Of a DNA stretch of 64,000 bases, positions 11,307-25,800 are shown piece by piece. Source of the stretch: Scylla paramamosain (Eukaryota; Arthropoda; Malacostraca; Decapoda; Portunidae); contig NW_026973673.1 in assembly GCF_035594125.1 (NCBI RefSeq), forward strand, positions 931,001 through 995,000, written 5' to 3'. Under the pieces are notes generated by a model that worked only from the letters and a program-made list of their open reading frames with translations, was not told where the DNA came from and ran no database searches. The number at the start of each line of letters is the position of its first letter. The stretch's first letter is position 1. The position numbers and the translations under genes are program-made.

Positions 11307-11596
11307 GGAGGCAGTAGACACCTGCCGAAACGATAATTACTCCCAGTGAGGTCTAAAGCACTGTTCAGGGTGTGCTGTGAATTTATCATTAAAACCAGCT
11401 GTGACCTCACTGAACGTTTCCCTTTGTGTCTCACAACACAAGGGGGCAGTCACAGCCTGCTCTCTAAAGACAACTCTCTTCCTCCACACAAAACTACAAG
11501 CACCTAAAAACACACACACCCTTCACTCAAAAATTTCAAAATCATCATGGCGACTCCTACACCAGCCTCCGAGTCCCCATCTGGGGAGGGGACCAT
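11307..11596 (+). mobile_element. Jockey-like LINE, 5'-end-only fragment
   Basis: The sequence matches the 5' ends of the copies at 25,801, 37,423 and 43,714: GGAGGCAGTAGACACCTGCC, the TAATTACTCCCAGTGAG block, and a start codon context CATCATGGCGACTCC beginning [13 protein letters not shown]. Similarity stops at about 11,596, where the other copies continue toward TGTCCCCAGG. Only the 5' UTR and about 17 codons remain. A LINE fragment that keeps the 5' end but lacks the 3' end is unusual, because incomplete reverse transcription produces the opposite. Confidence 0.88.
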
Positions 11597-13095
11597 TCAG
11601 GGTCGGTTCAGTGGAGACATCGTGGCACACCTCCCTGAGCATGCTGGCGGTCAGATCTCTCACCTCATCGTGCCTGATACATACGAATCCCCCCTTTTTG
11701 CACGTCATGGTGTGGTTGACGTCATTGGGGGAGCCACACACACAAGTACTGGGGAGTCCTTCCATCGGCCAGCCGTACCTCAGAGCAATGGCGTCGACAA
11801 ATTCTTGTTTGTTGAGGCTGAAGCCCTTCGCTCTGATGGGCAGTGACGTTAGCCAGTTAGAGGCTCCCGTTTCCTGTGCAGTGAGGATTTTTCTCACTGT
11901 GGTTGCAGGCAGGATGTTTATCAGGTCTTCGAGACAGTTTCGTTGATGTTGTTGCCTATCTCTAGATATAATTCGTCCTTGCTCAGTGACTGCACTTTGG
12001 GCTATTTCACCATGTGCGTCCTGAGCAATGATCTTCTCTGTGAGGGACCTGGTGAGCTTGAGGGAGTTGAGGTTCTCCACAGTCGCCAACTTCTCAGGGG
12101 AGGTGATTCCCATCCCGCCCAGTCTTGGTGGAAGTTCGAGCAGCGCCCTTTCCCCATCTCCGATGGTGTGGTATCTCAGTAACGCTGGGAGGAAGGTGTT
12201 CCTTATCGAGACCTCCAGTGGTGCAAGGAGAGGGCTGATGCCTGGGATGGTGCGCATGGCGAATCTCCATCGATGCTGCAAGCCGTGGGTGTAGGCAGAG
12301 TAGGCTGCATGAGGCTCAGTCCTGGCCATGTCAGACAGGACTTCCACCTCATGTATCCACTCCTTCACCTTTTCTCCTATGTACTCCTTCTTGAACTCCT
12401 CTGTTCCGATGACAGCACCCAGATGCCGTTGTCCATCCTTTGTTATTATAACTCCACTGCCACTGAAGCTATCCACTGCACTGTCATAGTGTTCAGGCTT
12501 TACAATAAGGACGGACTTAGCGGCATTGGGTGTGTACCCTATGATGGGACCATTGTCGTTCACTAAGCCCCACCATTTTTTCAAGTCTGTTATTTTGCCG
12601 GCCCCTGACAGGTCATCCGCGTACGCCACTTGCTTCACACTCGTTTTCCCATATGAGATAACTTGTTGCAGCACTGAAAGTCCGAGGGCGTACATCGCCA
12701 TGGCCACTGGGTCACCTTGTGTTGTCCCTTCCATGGACTTTAACACCTTAACACTATTACCACTATTACTACATATGTACAAATCCGAGGGGTCACTATA
12801 TGTGTTTTCTACATATTGTGCCAGAGAGGGACATTTTACTCGAATGTTGTGAAGCATTGTTTTTCTGTTAATAGTGTTGAAAGCGTTTTTGGCGTCCACT
12901 AATAACACCGCTTCACAATTGTCTTCACTGAACATTTCCCTCATAGCGTGGATGGCGGCTTCCCCTCCTGCCTGCTGACCTGCACATACTTGCAGGTTCC
13001 CCGCTGCCCTCCTTACGTCGTCCTTGACCACCGTCATGACGCATTTACCCACGATGCGTCTTATCACCTCGCCGATTTCTCTCTCAGCATTCGTC
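11597..13095 (-). mobile_element. R2-like (endonuclease-at-C-terminus) LINE, truncated at both ends
   Basis: One minus-strand frame encodes an RT unlike the window's other LINEs. It shows AVLLVDAKNAFNTINR (motif A), GTTQGDPVAMAMYA (motif B) and KQVAYADDLSGAGK (catalytic YADD, near 12,611-12,632). It then runs through IGYTPNAAKS, PHAAYSAYTHGLQHRW and LPPRLGGMGI. Near the C-terminal edge is CVCGSPNDVNHTMTCKKGG followed by RHDEVRDL. This Cys-Cys-His-Cys plus RH arrangement precedes the restriction-like endonuclease in R2/NeSL-type elements. The endonuclease itself is lost, because the element stops at the Jockey-like fragment. The N-terminal DNA-binding region is lost toward 13,095 as well. The frame is intact over more than 500 codons, so the break is recent or the segment was under recent constraint. 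The exact clade is inferred. Confidence 0.75.
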
Positions 13096-13267
13096 TCCCC
13101 ACTTATCTCTTCTCTTCCTCCTCTCATCCTTCTCTCTCTCATCATTCTGACCTTCATTTATTTTTTGTCTATGCATGTTTTCTCATTTTTGCGTGCACTA
13201 ACTCATTCTCTCATCTCTTTCAGTATTCTTCTCTCCATTTATTTCTGTTCTTGCATGCTCTCATTCT

Positions 13268-13456
<189 letters not shown>

Positions 13457-13682
13457 GCACTCTATTCCCTTCTTCCATTCATTAGAGGTCATCCCCTTAC
13501 ACCCACAGCATGTATTGCACTCATACACATCTCCTCCTCCCTTTCTCTCCCAGTTCTACATGTTTCTCTCATGCCTCATCTCATCTCCTCATCTCCTCAT
13601 CCTCCTGTGTCACTCTCTCCTTAGTATGGCTGGGCAAGGTCACCTACTATTGAGACAGTAGCTCTTCTTTGGTCATTGCCAG

Positions 13683-13788
13683 GCTCTCTTTTGGATCTTC
13701 ATGGCAGTTTCCACAACAGCAAACACTGCAAGCTTGACCACACTGATCTTGTCTCCAGTGAAGCTAAGAGTGGGAATGTTTTTACCAA
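13683..13788 (+). CDS. Candidate exon, unidentified
   Basis: An open stretch is bounded by an acceptor (CATTGCCAG) and a good donor (GTATGT). One frame reads LLDLHGSFHNSKHCKLDH and DLVSSEAKSGNVFTK. It has balanced composition unlike the surrounding repeats. I cannot identify it. It shares its neighbourhood with a repeat unit that also occurs in introns of the fibrocystin-like gene 34 kb downstream, so it might be an upstream exon of that gene, but that is speculation. Confidence 0.22.
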
Positions 13789-13847
13789 GTATGTGTTGTG
13801 TTGTGGAGTTTTTAGTTTAGTTTTAATCACTGTCCTTCCTTAATCTG

Positions 13848-14175
13848 TTACTGGAATCATGAAAACACCCTTGCAAACCATAACAACATGTGCTAAAACC
13901 TGTTAAAGTATCATTAACCCTTTTAAACCATTACTTGAATCACAGAAACATCCTTGCAAACCCTGACAACATCCACTGAAACTTGTTAAACTGTCACTAG
14001 CATTACTAAACCATTACTTGATCATAAAAACACCCTTGAAAACCCTGGTAACATCCATTAAAGTCTGTTAAACTATTACTAACCTTATTAAACCATTACT
14101 TGAATCATGAAAATGCCCTTGAAAACCCTAATAACATCCACTAAAGCCTTTTAAATTACCACTCCAATCACGGGA
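13848..14175. repeat. Tandem repeat, period about 80-87 bp, four copies
   Basis: Units begin near 13,850, 13,932, 14,018 and 14,099, with a decayed fifth near 14,160. Each has the pattern ACTTGAATCATGAAAACACC, then CTTGAAAACCCT, then TAACATCCACTAAA, then GTTAAACTATCACT. Diverged single units recur at 47,665-47,735, 50,060-50,110 and 50,175-50,240. Confidence 0.85.
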
Positions 14176-14281
14176 GCTCCAAACACTATTAGAGCCTGTT
14201 AATAAAGAAAAGGCACTGGGATATTGGGGAATGCACATTTCAAGCTGTAGCCTTACCTCACATCCTTAACTCTCATAACAG

Positions 14282-14370
14282 GGCCTTTGTTGGAGGCGAA
14301 TGAATGTCACTGTCTGCATTACCAGAAGAGGCGCGTCTGAAGTGACCAAGATAGGAAGGTACGTGGACTC
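14282..14370 (+). CDS. Candidate exon, unidentified
   Basis: Bounded by an acceptor (CTCATAACAG) and a GTACGT donor. One frame reads WRRMNVTVCITRRGASEVTK, and if read through the donor continues YVDSQERLYQFLTYA. The frame that would follow the 13,683-13,788 exon reads KAFVGGE and then a stop. I cannot assign a family, and the frames are in conflict, so it may be a relic. Confidence 0.2.
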
Positions 14371-14578
14371 CCAGGAGAGGCTGTACCAGTTCCTCACATA
14401 TGCTGGTGTGTACATATAGTGTGCCTGCACGTGTATGCATGTGAATCTAGTCTTACCTTATGTTACCTAAACCAGTGTAACCTGACTTTATCCTGACTAC
14501 TGGAAATAACTGTATAGGAATTAAGCTTGTAATGCCCTGTGTTTTAGCAGTAGATTGTTGTGTTTTGCTTAGTTTTTA

Positions 14579-15388
14579 CAGGGTGTCCTGCAAGTTTAGG
14601 TACACACTTTAGGTATGATAGTTCAAGTAATTCTAAGTTGAAAATACTCTATACACATATGCTGTTTTGTTTTATTTTGTGAGAAATTAATGTGTAGCTA
14701 AGTTGTGAGTTGCGGGAGCTGCTTGCCTGGGTGTGCCTCCGCCTCCTTCCTCCCCTCCTTGGCTCGCTACGTACTCGCGTGATGCTGCGTAGCATTAAGT
14801 GATAAATTTTTGTGTACATTGTATGCAGTCAAATCCTTACAGGAAATAGCAAATAACAGATTAAATTTTTGTATGTGCCAGTGAAGAAAATGTGCAGGTA
14901 ACACAGCAATACAGCGGTTATTCAGTGCTACTTTTTAAAACACACATGGCAGTTCACTGCAAATGTCATCCCCTTTGACAGTTATCATCTTGACATTTAA
15001 ATGGCAAGCCTTGTCAATCAAGTGATAGCCAAAGTGCATCTTTTTGCTCCTGTCATTCCTTATCTGCTCTGCAGCTTCCTTAATGCTGTGAATCAACTCC
15101 TCTCTGTAACGTGATTTGTTCTTGTATACCAAGGATTTCATGAGTCCCCAAAGGAAAGAAATCCGTTGGTGTTAGGTGAAGGGATCTTGCTGGCTATTCC
15201 TGTGGATCTCCACAGTTTCCTTCATCAGGAAACTGATCCCAGGGAAGCCGCTCCCACAACACACAACTTACAGGTTAATTTCTCACAAAATAAAGCAAAC
15301 AACATGTGTGTGTATAGAGTATTTTTGACTTAGGATTAGTTGAACTATCATATCCTAAGGTATGTACCTTAATTCATGGTACACCCTG
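14579..15388 (-). mobile_element. Tc1/mariner-type transposon, internally deleted, 110-bp inverted termini
   Basis: The ends CAGGGTGTCCTGCAAG and (on the other strand) CAGGGTGTACCATGAA are flanked by TA on both sides: 14,577-14,578 and 15,389-15,390. Similarity between the inverted ends continues for about 110 bp, through GATAGTTCAA, AATACTCTATACACA and TTTGTGAGAAATTAA. Inside, the minus strand keeps the C-terminus of a DDE transposase. TPTDFF, then a one-base insertion near 15,145-15,150, then LMKSLVYKNKSRYREEL corresponds to the DFxLWG region and C-terminal helix of mariner-like enzymes. The catalytic core is missing, so the copy is non-autonomous. Confidence 0.85.
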
Positions 15389-15395
15389 TATTGTT

Positions 15396-15398
<3 letters not shown>

Positions 15399-15486
<88 letters not shown>
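15399..15486. repeat. (AC)n microsatellite
   Basis: About 88 bp of AC starting 9 bp beyond the TA target duplication of the mariner-type element. Confidence 0.97.
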
Positions 15487-15488
<2 letters not shown>

Positions 15489-15600
15489 TGCTGCCCAGCT
15501 AATTGGACACATCCACAGCAGCTCTAAGGAGTTACCTAAGTTTTGGTTGTACAGGGTGCCCGAGCTTGAGTCCTGTCTATAAGAGGGAATTGTGTGATGT

Positions 15601-16047
15601 GTGAGTGCAGGGGAAGTGAAGTGTAAATTGGGAAGTGAGCAAAAAGGTGAATGGGAGAGTAGTGTATGGGTAAACATTGTCTTGTCAGTGATACCAAGAA
15701 GGAAGATGGTGGCGGACACAGCAAATATTTTTGAGGGTTTCAAGGAAGAAGACCTCAGTGTAGCTTATACAAATAAACAAATATGGAAAATTGAAGAAAA
15801 TGTGAAAATATGATAAATTCATAACTTAGCAATAATAAAGACATGGAAGGAAGAGAGAGAGAGGTGGGTGGTGGCAATGTAAAAAGATATCCAGTGATAT
15901 AATAGAGATGAAGAAGAGGAAGATGGAAAGAGAAAAAGAAAACAAAGAACTGAGAGAAGAGGTGACAATAATAGTGAACTTAAACAAGAAGTACTATAAA
16001 GAAATCAAGAAACTCAAGGAAGAGAATGAGGAGTTAAAGAAAGCTTT

Positions 16048-16084
<37 letters not shown>

Positions 16085-17085
16085 AGGTTGGGAAAGTGAA
16101 AGAGTCAGTGACAGCAGAAGTCAAAAGTTGGAAAGAAGAGAGAGAACAACAACAAAAGGTGAATATAGATAAGATCATAAGGCAACAGCAACAGGAACAC
16201 AATAAGGACATGGAAAAGCAATTGATTAAAATAATAAAGGAAAAAAAGTAATCTTGTGAGAGACATCGTACAGAGAAAGATGTTTGTGGTGGTATTTGGG
16301 GTCAAGGAGAAGAACTTACTAATGAAAATAGCTAGAGAGAAAGGAGAGGCAAAAAAGACTAAGGAAATTATAGCAGAAGTGGTGGAGGAAGGAGAGGAGA
16401 TAGTTGAACAAATTGAAGAGGTTTACAGGATTGGAAAATACAATGAAAATGGAACAAGACCAATGAAAATAAGATTCATGGCACAAACAGCAGTGAAATA
16501 TGTCTTGCAAAGAACAAGAAAATTGGCAAAAGTAGAAGGAATGAATAAATATGAATAAAGGAGAGAGAAGTAAACTGAAAGAGTAAAGTAGAGGAAAGTA
16601 GTAGAGTAGAGGCCCAGTCAAAAAATGAGGAGAGAACGCAAGAACAAGCGAGGAGATTTGCTTGGAAAGTTGTGGACATGAAAGTGAGGAAATGGTGCCA
16701 CAAAGATACCACACCAAGCAGAAGTTTAAAGATTATGTATACTAATGTAGATGGTTTGGTGTTGAGCCAAATGGAACTTAAAGGCTATCTAAAGAACAAT
16801 AAACCAGATGTGGTTTATTTAATGGAAATTATACTAAGAGACTTTGAGTGTTGTGATTAAGATCAAATGAAATGAAAAAAAGGAAAGTTACTGTGATGTA
16901 CATACCACCAAAAACTAATGCATGGGAGACTGATGGATATAAAACTATACAACTAAAAACAAGAAATAGCACAGGAAATGATAAGGAAAAGTAACAAAGT
17001 GTTTTTAGTAGGCAGCTTCAACACTAAAGGAATGAACTGGCAGAAGATGGAAGTGAAAGAAAATGTTGGGTCATGGAGTGAACTT
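15601..17085 (+). mobile_element. CR1-like LINE copy 1, 5' part (ORF1 and endonuclease start)
   Basis: The ORF1 region encodes a Lys/Glu-rich coiled coil (KKLKEENEELKKALQ, at about 16,005-16,050). A GA run and frameshifts follow, then a globular part with VVVFGVKEKN, EEVYRIGKYNENGTRPMKI and AVKYVLQRTRKLAKV (to 16,558). ORF2 begins near 16,732 with LKIMYTNVDGLV, the start of an APE-type endonuclease. That continues with YIPPKTNAW and a decayed GDFNTKGINW-like motif near 17,000-17,030. A Jockey-like insertion interrupts it at about 17,086. Several frameshifts make it a pseudogene. The true 5' end is not defined. Confidence 0.8.
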
Positions 17086-18029
17086 ATTTTTCATATATAT
17101 TTACTTATTTATTTTTTTTATGTAGGAGGGACACTGGCAAAGGGAAACAAAAATCCAATAAAAAAAAAGCTCACTGTGATATCAGACCTGGATTGGGTCA
17201 GAAGTAGTAGTCAGGAATTGAAGGATATATGTTTTGAAACCTCCCTCTTGAAAGAGTTCAAATCATAGGAAGGTGGAAATACAGTAGCAGGCAGGGAGTT
17301 CCAGAGTTTACCAGAGAAAGGGATGAGTGACTGACTGAGAATACTGGTTAACTCTTGCATTAGAGAGGTGGACAGAACAGGGGTGAGAGAAACAAGTCTT
17401 GTGCAGTGAGGCCATGGGAGGAGGGGAGACGTGCAGTTAGCAAGATCAGAAGAGCAGTTAGCATGAAAATAGTGGTAGAAGACAGCTAGAGATGCAACAT
17501 TGCAGCAATGAGAAAGAGGCTGAAGACAGAAGAGAGTTGATGAGATGAAAAGCTTTTGATTCCATCCTGTCTAGAAGACTGGTATGAGTGGAATCCCCCA
17601 GACATGTGAATCATACTCCATACATAGACAGATAAGGCTCCTGTACAGAGTTAGTAGCTGGAAGGGTGAGAAAAAATAATGGAGATGTCTCAGAACACCT
17701 AACTTCATAGAAGATGTTTTAGCTAGAGATGAGATGTGAAGTTTCCAGTTCAGAATATAAGTAAAGATGTTCAGTGTAGAAGAGGGGGACAGTTGAGTGT
17801 CATTGAAGAAGAGGGGATAGTTGTCTGGAAGGTTGTGTTGAGTTGATAGATGGAGGAATTGAGTTTTTGAGGCATTGAACAATACCAAGTTTGCTTTACT
17901 CCGATCAGAAATTTTTGAGAGATCAGAAGTCAGGCGTTGTGTGGCTTCCCTGCATGAACTGTTTTCTTCCTGAAGGGTTGGACGTCTACGAAAAGACGTG
18001 AAAAAGTGCATGGTGATATCACCAGCATA
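17086..18029 (-). mobile_element. Jockey-like LINE, truncated copy nested in CR1-like copy 1
   Basis: Only the 3' third of the element is present. On the minus strand it starts within the segment after YADDTT (HFFTSFRRRPTLQE). It continues [12 protein letters not shown] and [14 protein letters not shown], with a decayed C-terminus, and ends in oligo(A) at 17,086-17,118. Decay is greater than in the copies at 37 and 58 kb. Confidence 0.85.
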
Positions 18030-20334
18030 CCATGCTTACCATGATGGTGAATACAGTGAGACAGTGGGTGAACGAACTTACAAGATACAAAGAAGAAGAA
18101 CCATCACAGTTGGACTTAGTGTTTACAAAAAATCCCAGAAAGTAGACCAAGTATACATTGTCTGAGTCCACTGGGAAGAAGTGATCATGTGACAATAGAA
18201 ATAATGCCACAGGAGGAAAAAGTGTTGCACAGGAATGAACAATTTTGAAATGGGAGACAGAACTATTCTAAGGCAAACTTTGCAGAACTTAATAAATTTT
18301 ATGGAGAAATTAACTGGGAAGAACTATTTAAAGGTAAAGTAGTGCAAGAAAAATGAGATATTTTTGAGTAAGTATAGAGAGGGGGTGCAACAGTTTGTGC
18401 CAAGTTATAAAGTGTAAATTTGGAAGCATGAATGGTATAATGGCAGGTGAGTAGAAGCAAAAAGGAAAAAGGATAGGGCTTGGAGGAAATGATGAGACAA
18501 CTGAACACAAATACTAGGGAAGAATACAGAAAGGCAAGGAATGAATATGGTATAATAAGAAAAGAAGAAGAAAGAAATTTTGAAAGTGAGATAATAAGAA
18601 AATGCAAGGAAGAGCCCAAACTCTTCTACAGATACATAAACAGGAAAATGAAACATAGGGATGACATAAACAAGTTAAGAAGAGAAGGAAGAATTTATGA
18701 AACTACTGAGGAGATGAGTGAACTAATGAATGAGAGTTTTCAGTCCACATTTACAAAGGAAACTGATTTTGTGGCACTGAAAGTGGTATCACAGAATGAG
18801 GGAATACAGGAAATACAAGTAAAGAGACAACAAATCAAGAAACTGCTGAAGAGCTGGATGTTAGAAAAGCTGTGGGACCAGATCAAGTAAATGGATGGAT
18901 ATTAAAAGAATGCAGAGAACAAATGGAAAAATCCATATGGGATATAATTAACAGCTTGTTGAGAGAAGGAAAAGTACCAAGGGAATGGAAAAGAGCTAAC
19001 AAAGTCCCAATATACAAACAGGGAAGTTAAATGGAACCATTGAATTACAGACTAGTGTCACTAACAAGTATTGTAAGCAAGCTTTGTGAAATAGTGATTA
19101 AAGACAGATGGGTGCAGTATTTAGAAGATGAAAAGATAATTACAGAAAAGCAATTTGGATTCAGGAAAGGGATATCCTGTGTCACAAATCTACTGAGCTT
19201 CTATACAAGAGTAATAGATGGAGTGCAAGAGAGGGATGGATGGGTTTGTGCAGTACACCTGGATCTCTAAAAAAGCATTTGATAAAGTTCCACACAAAAG
19301 TCTTATGTGGAAGTCAGAGAATGAAGGAGGGCTAAAGGGAGCAATGTTGAGATAGACAGAAGATTATTGACAAGGGAAGGAATTGAGAACAGTAATCAGA
19401 GATGCTAATTCAAGTTGGCGCAAAGTGACAAGTGAGGTACCACAAGGATCTGTGTTGGCACCTATTATGTTTCAAATATATGTAAATGATATGACAGAGG
19501 ATCTAAATAGTTATATAAACCTTTTTGCTGATGATGCAAAAATAATGAAAATAGTAAAGGATGAAAATGACTGCAAGGAGTTACAAAAGGATATTGACAA
19601 GATACATACATAGAGCCAAAGATGGAAACTAGAATTCAATGCCAGAAAATGCCATGTGTTGGAAATAGGAAAAAGTAAAAAGATATCTTCATTGAATTAC
19701 AAAATGGGAAGAGAAATAATAACAAAAAAATCATGAAGAAAAAGAAGGCACATAAACATAATATTTGGCTCTACATACAGCCTTTTAACAGACATTAGGG
19801 TGGCATTTAACTATTTAGATAGAGAAGTAATGAAGAAAATTATAACAAGAATGATATAACCTAAATTGGAGCACGCAGCGATAGTTTGGGCTCCAAATAG
19901 GAAAAAAAGATATACAGAAACTGGAAAGAATACAGAGGATAGCAACAAAGATGGTACCAGAACTGAAAGACTTAAGCTATGAAGAAAGACTTGAAGAGAT
20001 GGGATTACCAATGCTACAAGAGAGAAGAGTAAGAGGAGACCTGATAACAATGTACAAATTAGTAAACAATATAGGAAGAATAGACCGAATTGACTTGCTA
20101 TCACAGATGGAGGAGGGAGAGAGATGGGCGAGGGGACATGGGAAGAAAATAAAGAAGAGTGGATGTTTGAGCGGCACCAAGAAATGCAGCTTCCTGTATC
20201 AAACTGTTGAAATCTGGAATGATTTGAAGGAAGAGGTGGTTGTGGCAAACAGTGTACACATGTTTAAAGAGAAACTGGATAAATATGGTTATGGAGACAG
20301 GACAAAATAAACTTTGGCTTGTGCCCTGTACAAT
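18030..20334 (+). mobile_element. CR1-like LINE copy 1, 3' part (endonuclease end, RT, C-terminus)
   Basis: After the nested insertion the endonuclease resumes with QLDLVFTKNP and SPLGRSDHVTIEI. Next comes the linker RNFESEIIRKCKEEPKLFYRYIN and an RT of many broken pieces: LNYRLVSLTSIVSKLCE, KQFGFRKG, VPQGSVLAPIMFQIYVND and LFADDAKIMK. The C-terminus has LEHAAIVWAP, YEERLEEMGLP, ERRVRGDLITMYK and FKEKLDKYGYGD, and stops at 20,308-20,310. The RT catalytic motif is FADD rather than YADD, as in the other CR1-like copies here. The 3' end passes into (AC)n at 20,342. Confidence 0.85.
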
Positions 20335-20336
20335 GC

Positions 20337-20448
<112 letters not shown>

Positions 20449-20534
20449 CAATGTCACCCAGTTCATATTGCCATGCATTATATAGCATCATAAACAATGT
20501 CAAACAATGTTTCACATCCATTTCTGATGTTTTT

Positions 20535-20747
20535 TCACATTTTCCTCACGTGCTGGTGAGTCTTGTGATGCCCACTCATCACAAAACTTCTTAGCCACTC
20601 CATTGCCTTCTTGTTTACTGTATAAAACTTTGTGTTCTTGTTATTTATTACATTAATATGCTCTTTTACCATGTTAATGAGGATTTCCTTATCAAAAAAT
20701 GATAAAGGAGTAACCCAACAAACCGTCACTTCTTTGCTGGTTGCCAT
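20535..20747 (-). pseudogene. Myb/SANT-like DNA-binding domain fragment
   Basis: From the ATG at 20,747 the minus strand reads MATSKEVTVCW, then FFDKEILINMVKEHINVIN and KKAMEWLRSFVMSG. The pattern of an acidic/aromatic start, ILINMVKEH, VIN, then Lys-rich KKAMEW fits the first helices of Myb/SANT-like domains of the MSANTD type. Those are found in host proteins and as the accessory protein of Harbinger transposons. It ends at a stop after about 70 residues, shorter than a full domain protein. No introns or partner exon were found. It could be an orphan exon or transposon relic. Confidence 0.4.
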
Positions 20748-22800
<2,053 letters not shown>

Positions 22801-23116
22801 CAACATGCATTCTGGAGCCAGTTCCCACCCAGTCCTTCTCACCACCTCTCCCACCACACTGCTCTTCTCCACTCAGTGTTATTACTCCACATCCACAGGC
22901 CATCACTAGCAGACCTCTTGGGTGGTTTCCAAGACCCCAGCTTGGCCTTCAAGACACTTAACCATACCAGGGTCTTCCTCCAGCAGCTCACCAGAATATA
23001 ACTGGATAACTTGCCTGCTGCCAGTACCTCCAGGCCTCTAGAGGTTGTGGCACCACAGCCTGCACAGCCCCTCAAATCCCCAACAAGAACAAGAACACAA
23101 CAGGATAGTGGGAGTG

Positions 23117-23289
23117 ATGGCTTCAAGACACACTGCCACTGTACAGGGCAGCTGTTACTCTTGTACATCATGTGCTGCTTACAAGACTGTGCCTAAAAAT
23201 CTGAGAGGAAAAAGTAAAAGCTCACAGGACTGGTTGACGAGACAGCTAAATGACCCTTATGTGAAGTTGACCAAGCAACATCAGCGCAG
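23117..23289 (+). CDS. MRM2: Mitochondrial rRNA 2'-O-methyltransferase, first exon (MRM2/FTSJ2-like)
   Basis: MRM2 is an FtsJ-family enzyme that methylates a uridine ribose in the mitochondrial large rRNA A-loop. From the ATG at 23,117 the exon encodes a Ser/Cys/Thr-rich leader of about 25 residues, plausibly a transit peptide. It then reads NLRGKSKSSQDWLTRQLNDP and YVKLTKQHQR, ending at a GTGAGC donor (23,290). The WLTRQLNDP-YVK block is the conserved segment just before RSAFKLLEI and the SAM-binding motif in this family. I could not find the next exon (RSAFK, CGAAPG) before the CR1-like element at 24.5 kb. The locus may be partial, or have a long intron beyond the segment I can read, or be a stray exon copy. 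The upstream 22,800-23,110 stretch is open in one frame but unrecognised. Confidence 0.6.
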
Positions 23290-24537
<1,248 letters not shown>

Positions 24538-24538
<1 letters not shown>

Positions 24539-25800
24539 TTACCTAGTTGTGTTTACCTAGTTGTGGTGTATGGGAGGGGAGTAATCTCATAGTACCCTGT
24601 CCCTATATCTATCAGTTTGGTTTTAAAAGCACTGACAGTTTCGGCATTGACAACGTCTTCACTGAGTTCATTCCATTTGTTCTCATTTTAGTGAGGAAAA
24701 CTATACTTCTTAATGTCTCTTTCTTCAGTTAACTTTCTTCAACTTCTTGCTGTGACCCCTTGTACTCTGTGTGTCTAAATTTATAAAAACTTTCTTTCTT
24801 CACATTTTCCATACCATTTATCATTCTATAGATGTTTATTAAATCTCCTCTCTCTCTCCTATTTTCAAGGGTAGGAATTTCCAACATTCTTAATCTCTCT
24901 TCATAGGTCAATTTACTCAACTCTGAAACCATCTTAGTGACTGCTCTTTTTGCTTTTTCTAATTTTATAATATTCCTCTTTGTATGATGAGACCACACCA
25001 CTGCTGCATATTCCAGTCTTAGTCTTATCATGGAAATCAACAACTTTTTATCATTTCTTCTTCCAAATATGAGTGCCATTCTTATTCTTTTTAACAATTT
25101 CACTGTCTCCAGTAATTTTATCAATGTGTCAAATTTTCAGTAACTGTTACTCCCAAATCTACTTCCTCTTTTGACTTCTTTAACTTCACACCATCCATAT
25201 CATAATAATATTGTATTCTTTTCTTACTCTTACCAAACTCCATTACTTTGCATTTACTCAAATGGAATTCCATTTGCCAAGATTCACTCCATCTATTTAT
25301 CTTATTTAAATCATTTACATTATCTATCCTTCTCATCAGTTTAGCATCATCTGCAAATAAGTTCATATAACTATCTGTTTCTTCATTTATGTCGTTCACA
25401 TATATTACAAACTTTATCGGTCCTAAAACTGACCCCTGTGGGACACCACTAGTTACTTTTAGCCAAGATGAATTCTGGTCTTGTATTACAGTTCTCATCT
25501 CTCTATCATCCAGATAATCCTCCATTCACTCCAGCTGTCTTCCTCCAAATTTTCCATAATTTTTTAATCTTCCTTAGCAATCTTTGGGATGTACTTTGCT
25601 TTCTGCAAGTCTAAGTAGACACCATCCACCCATCCGTCTCTCTCCTGCACAATATTAACTATCTTTGAATGAAAGGACAGTAAGTTTATGGAGCATGATC
25701 TTCCCCTTTTAAATCCAAATTGACAATTTACTAAAACTTCATCTTTTTCCAAGTGTTCCATCCATCTTTCCTTTATTGTTCTTTCACATAATTTTTCTTC
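24538..25800 (-). mobile_element. CR1-like LINE copy 2, 3' part (RT and C-terminus)
   Basis: On the minus strand the copy carries KLCERTIKERWMEHLEKDE, CQFGFKRGRSC, VPQGSVLGPIKFVIYVND and LFADDAKLMR. The C-terminus reads RLEYAAVVWSHHTKR, YEERLRMLEIP, ENRRERGDLINIYRMING. The 3' UTR ends with two copies of the TTTACCTAGTTGTG unit (plus-strand reading) next to (GT)n. Frameshifts occur near 25,120 and 25,530-25,564. The element continues at 29,103 after the Jockey-like insertion. Confidence 0.85.

Noticed and set aside
11547..13157. Plus-strand frames across the R2-like element
   Set aside because: Shadows of the minus-strand reverse transcriptase, which has all RT motifs.
13848..14175. Tandem repeats considered as a CRISPR array
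   Set aside because: Units are adjacent without unique spacers, diverged from each other, and the genome is eukaryotic.
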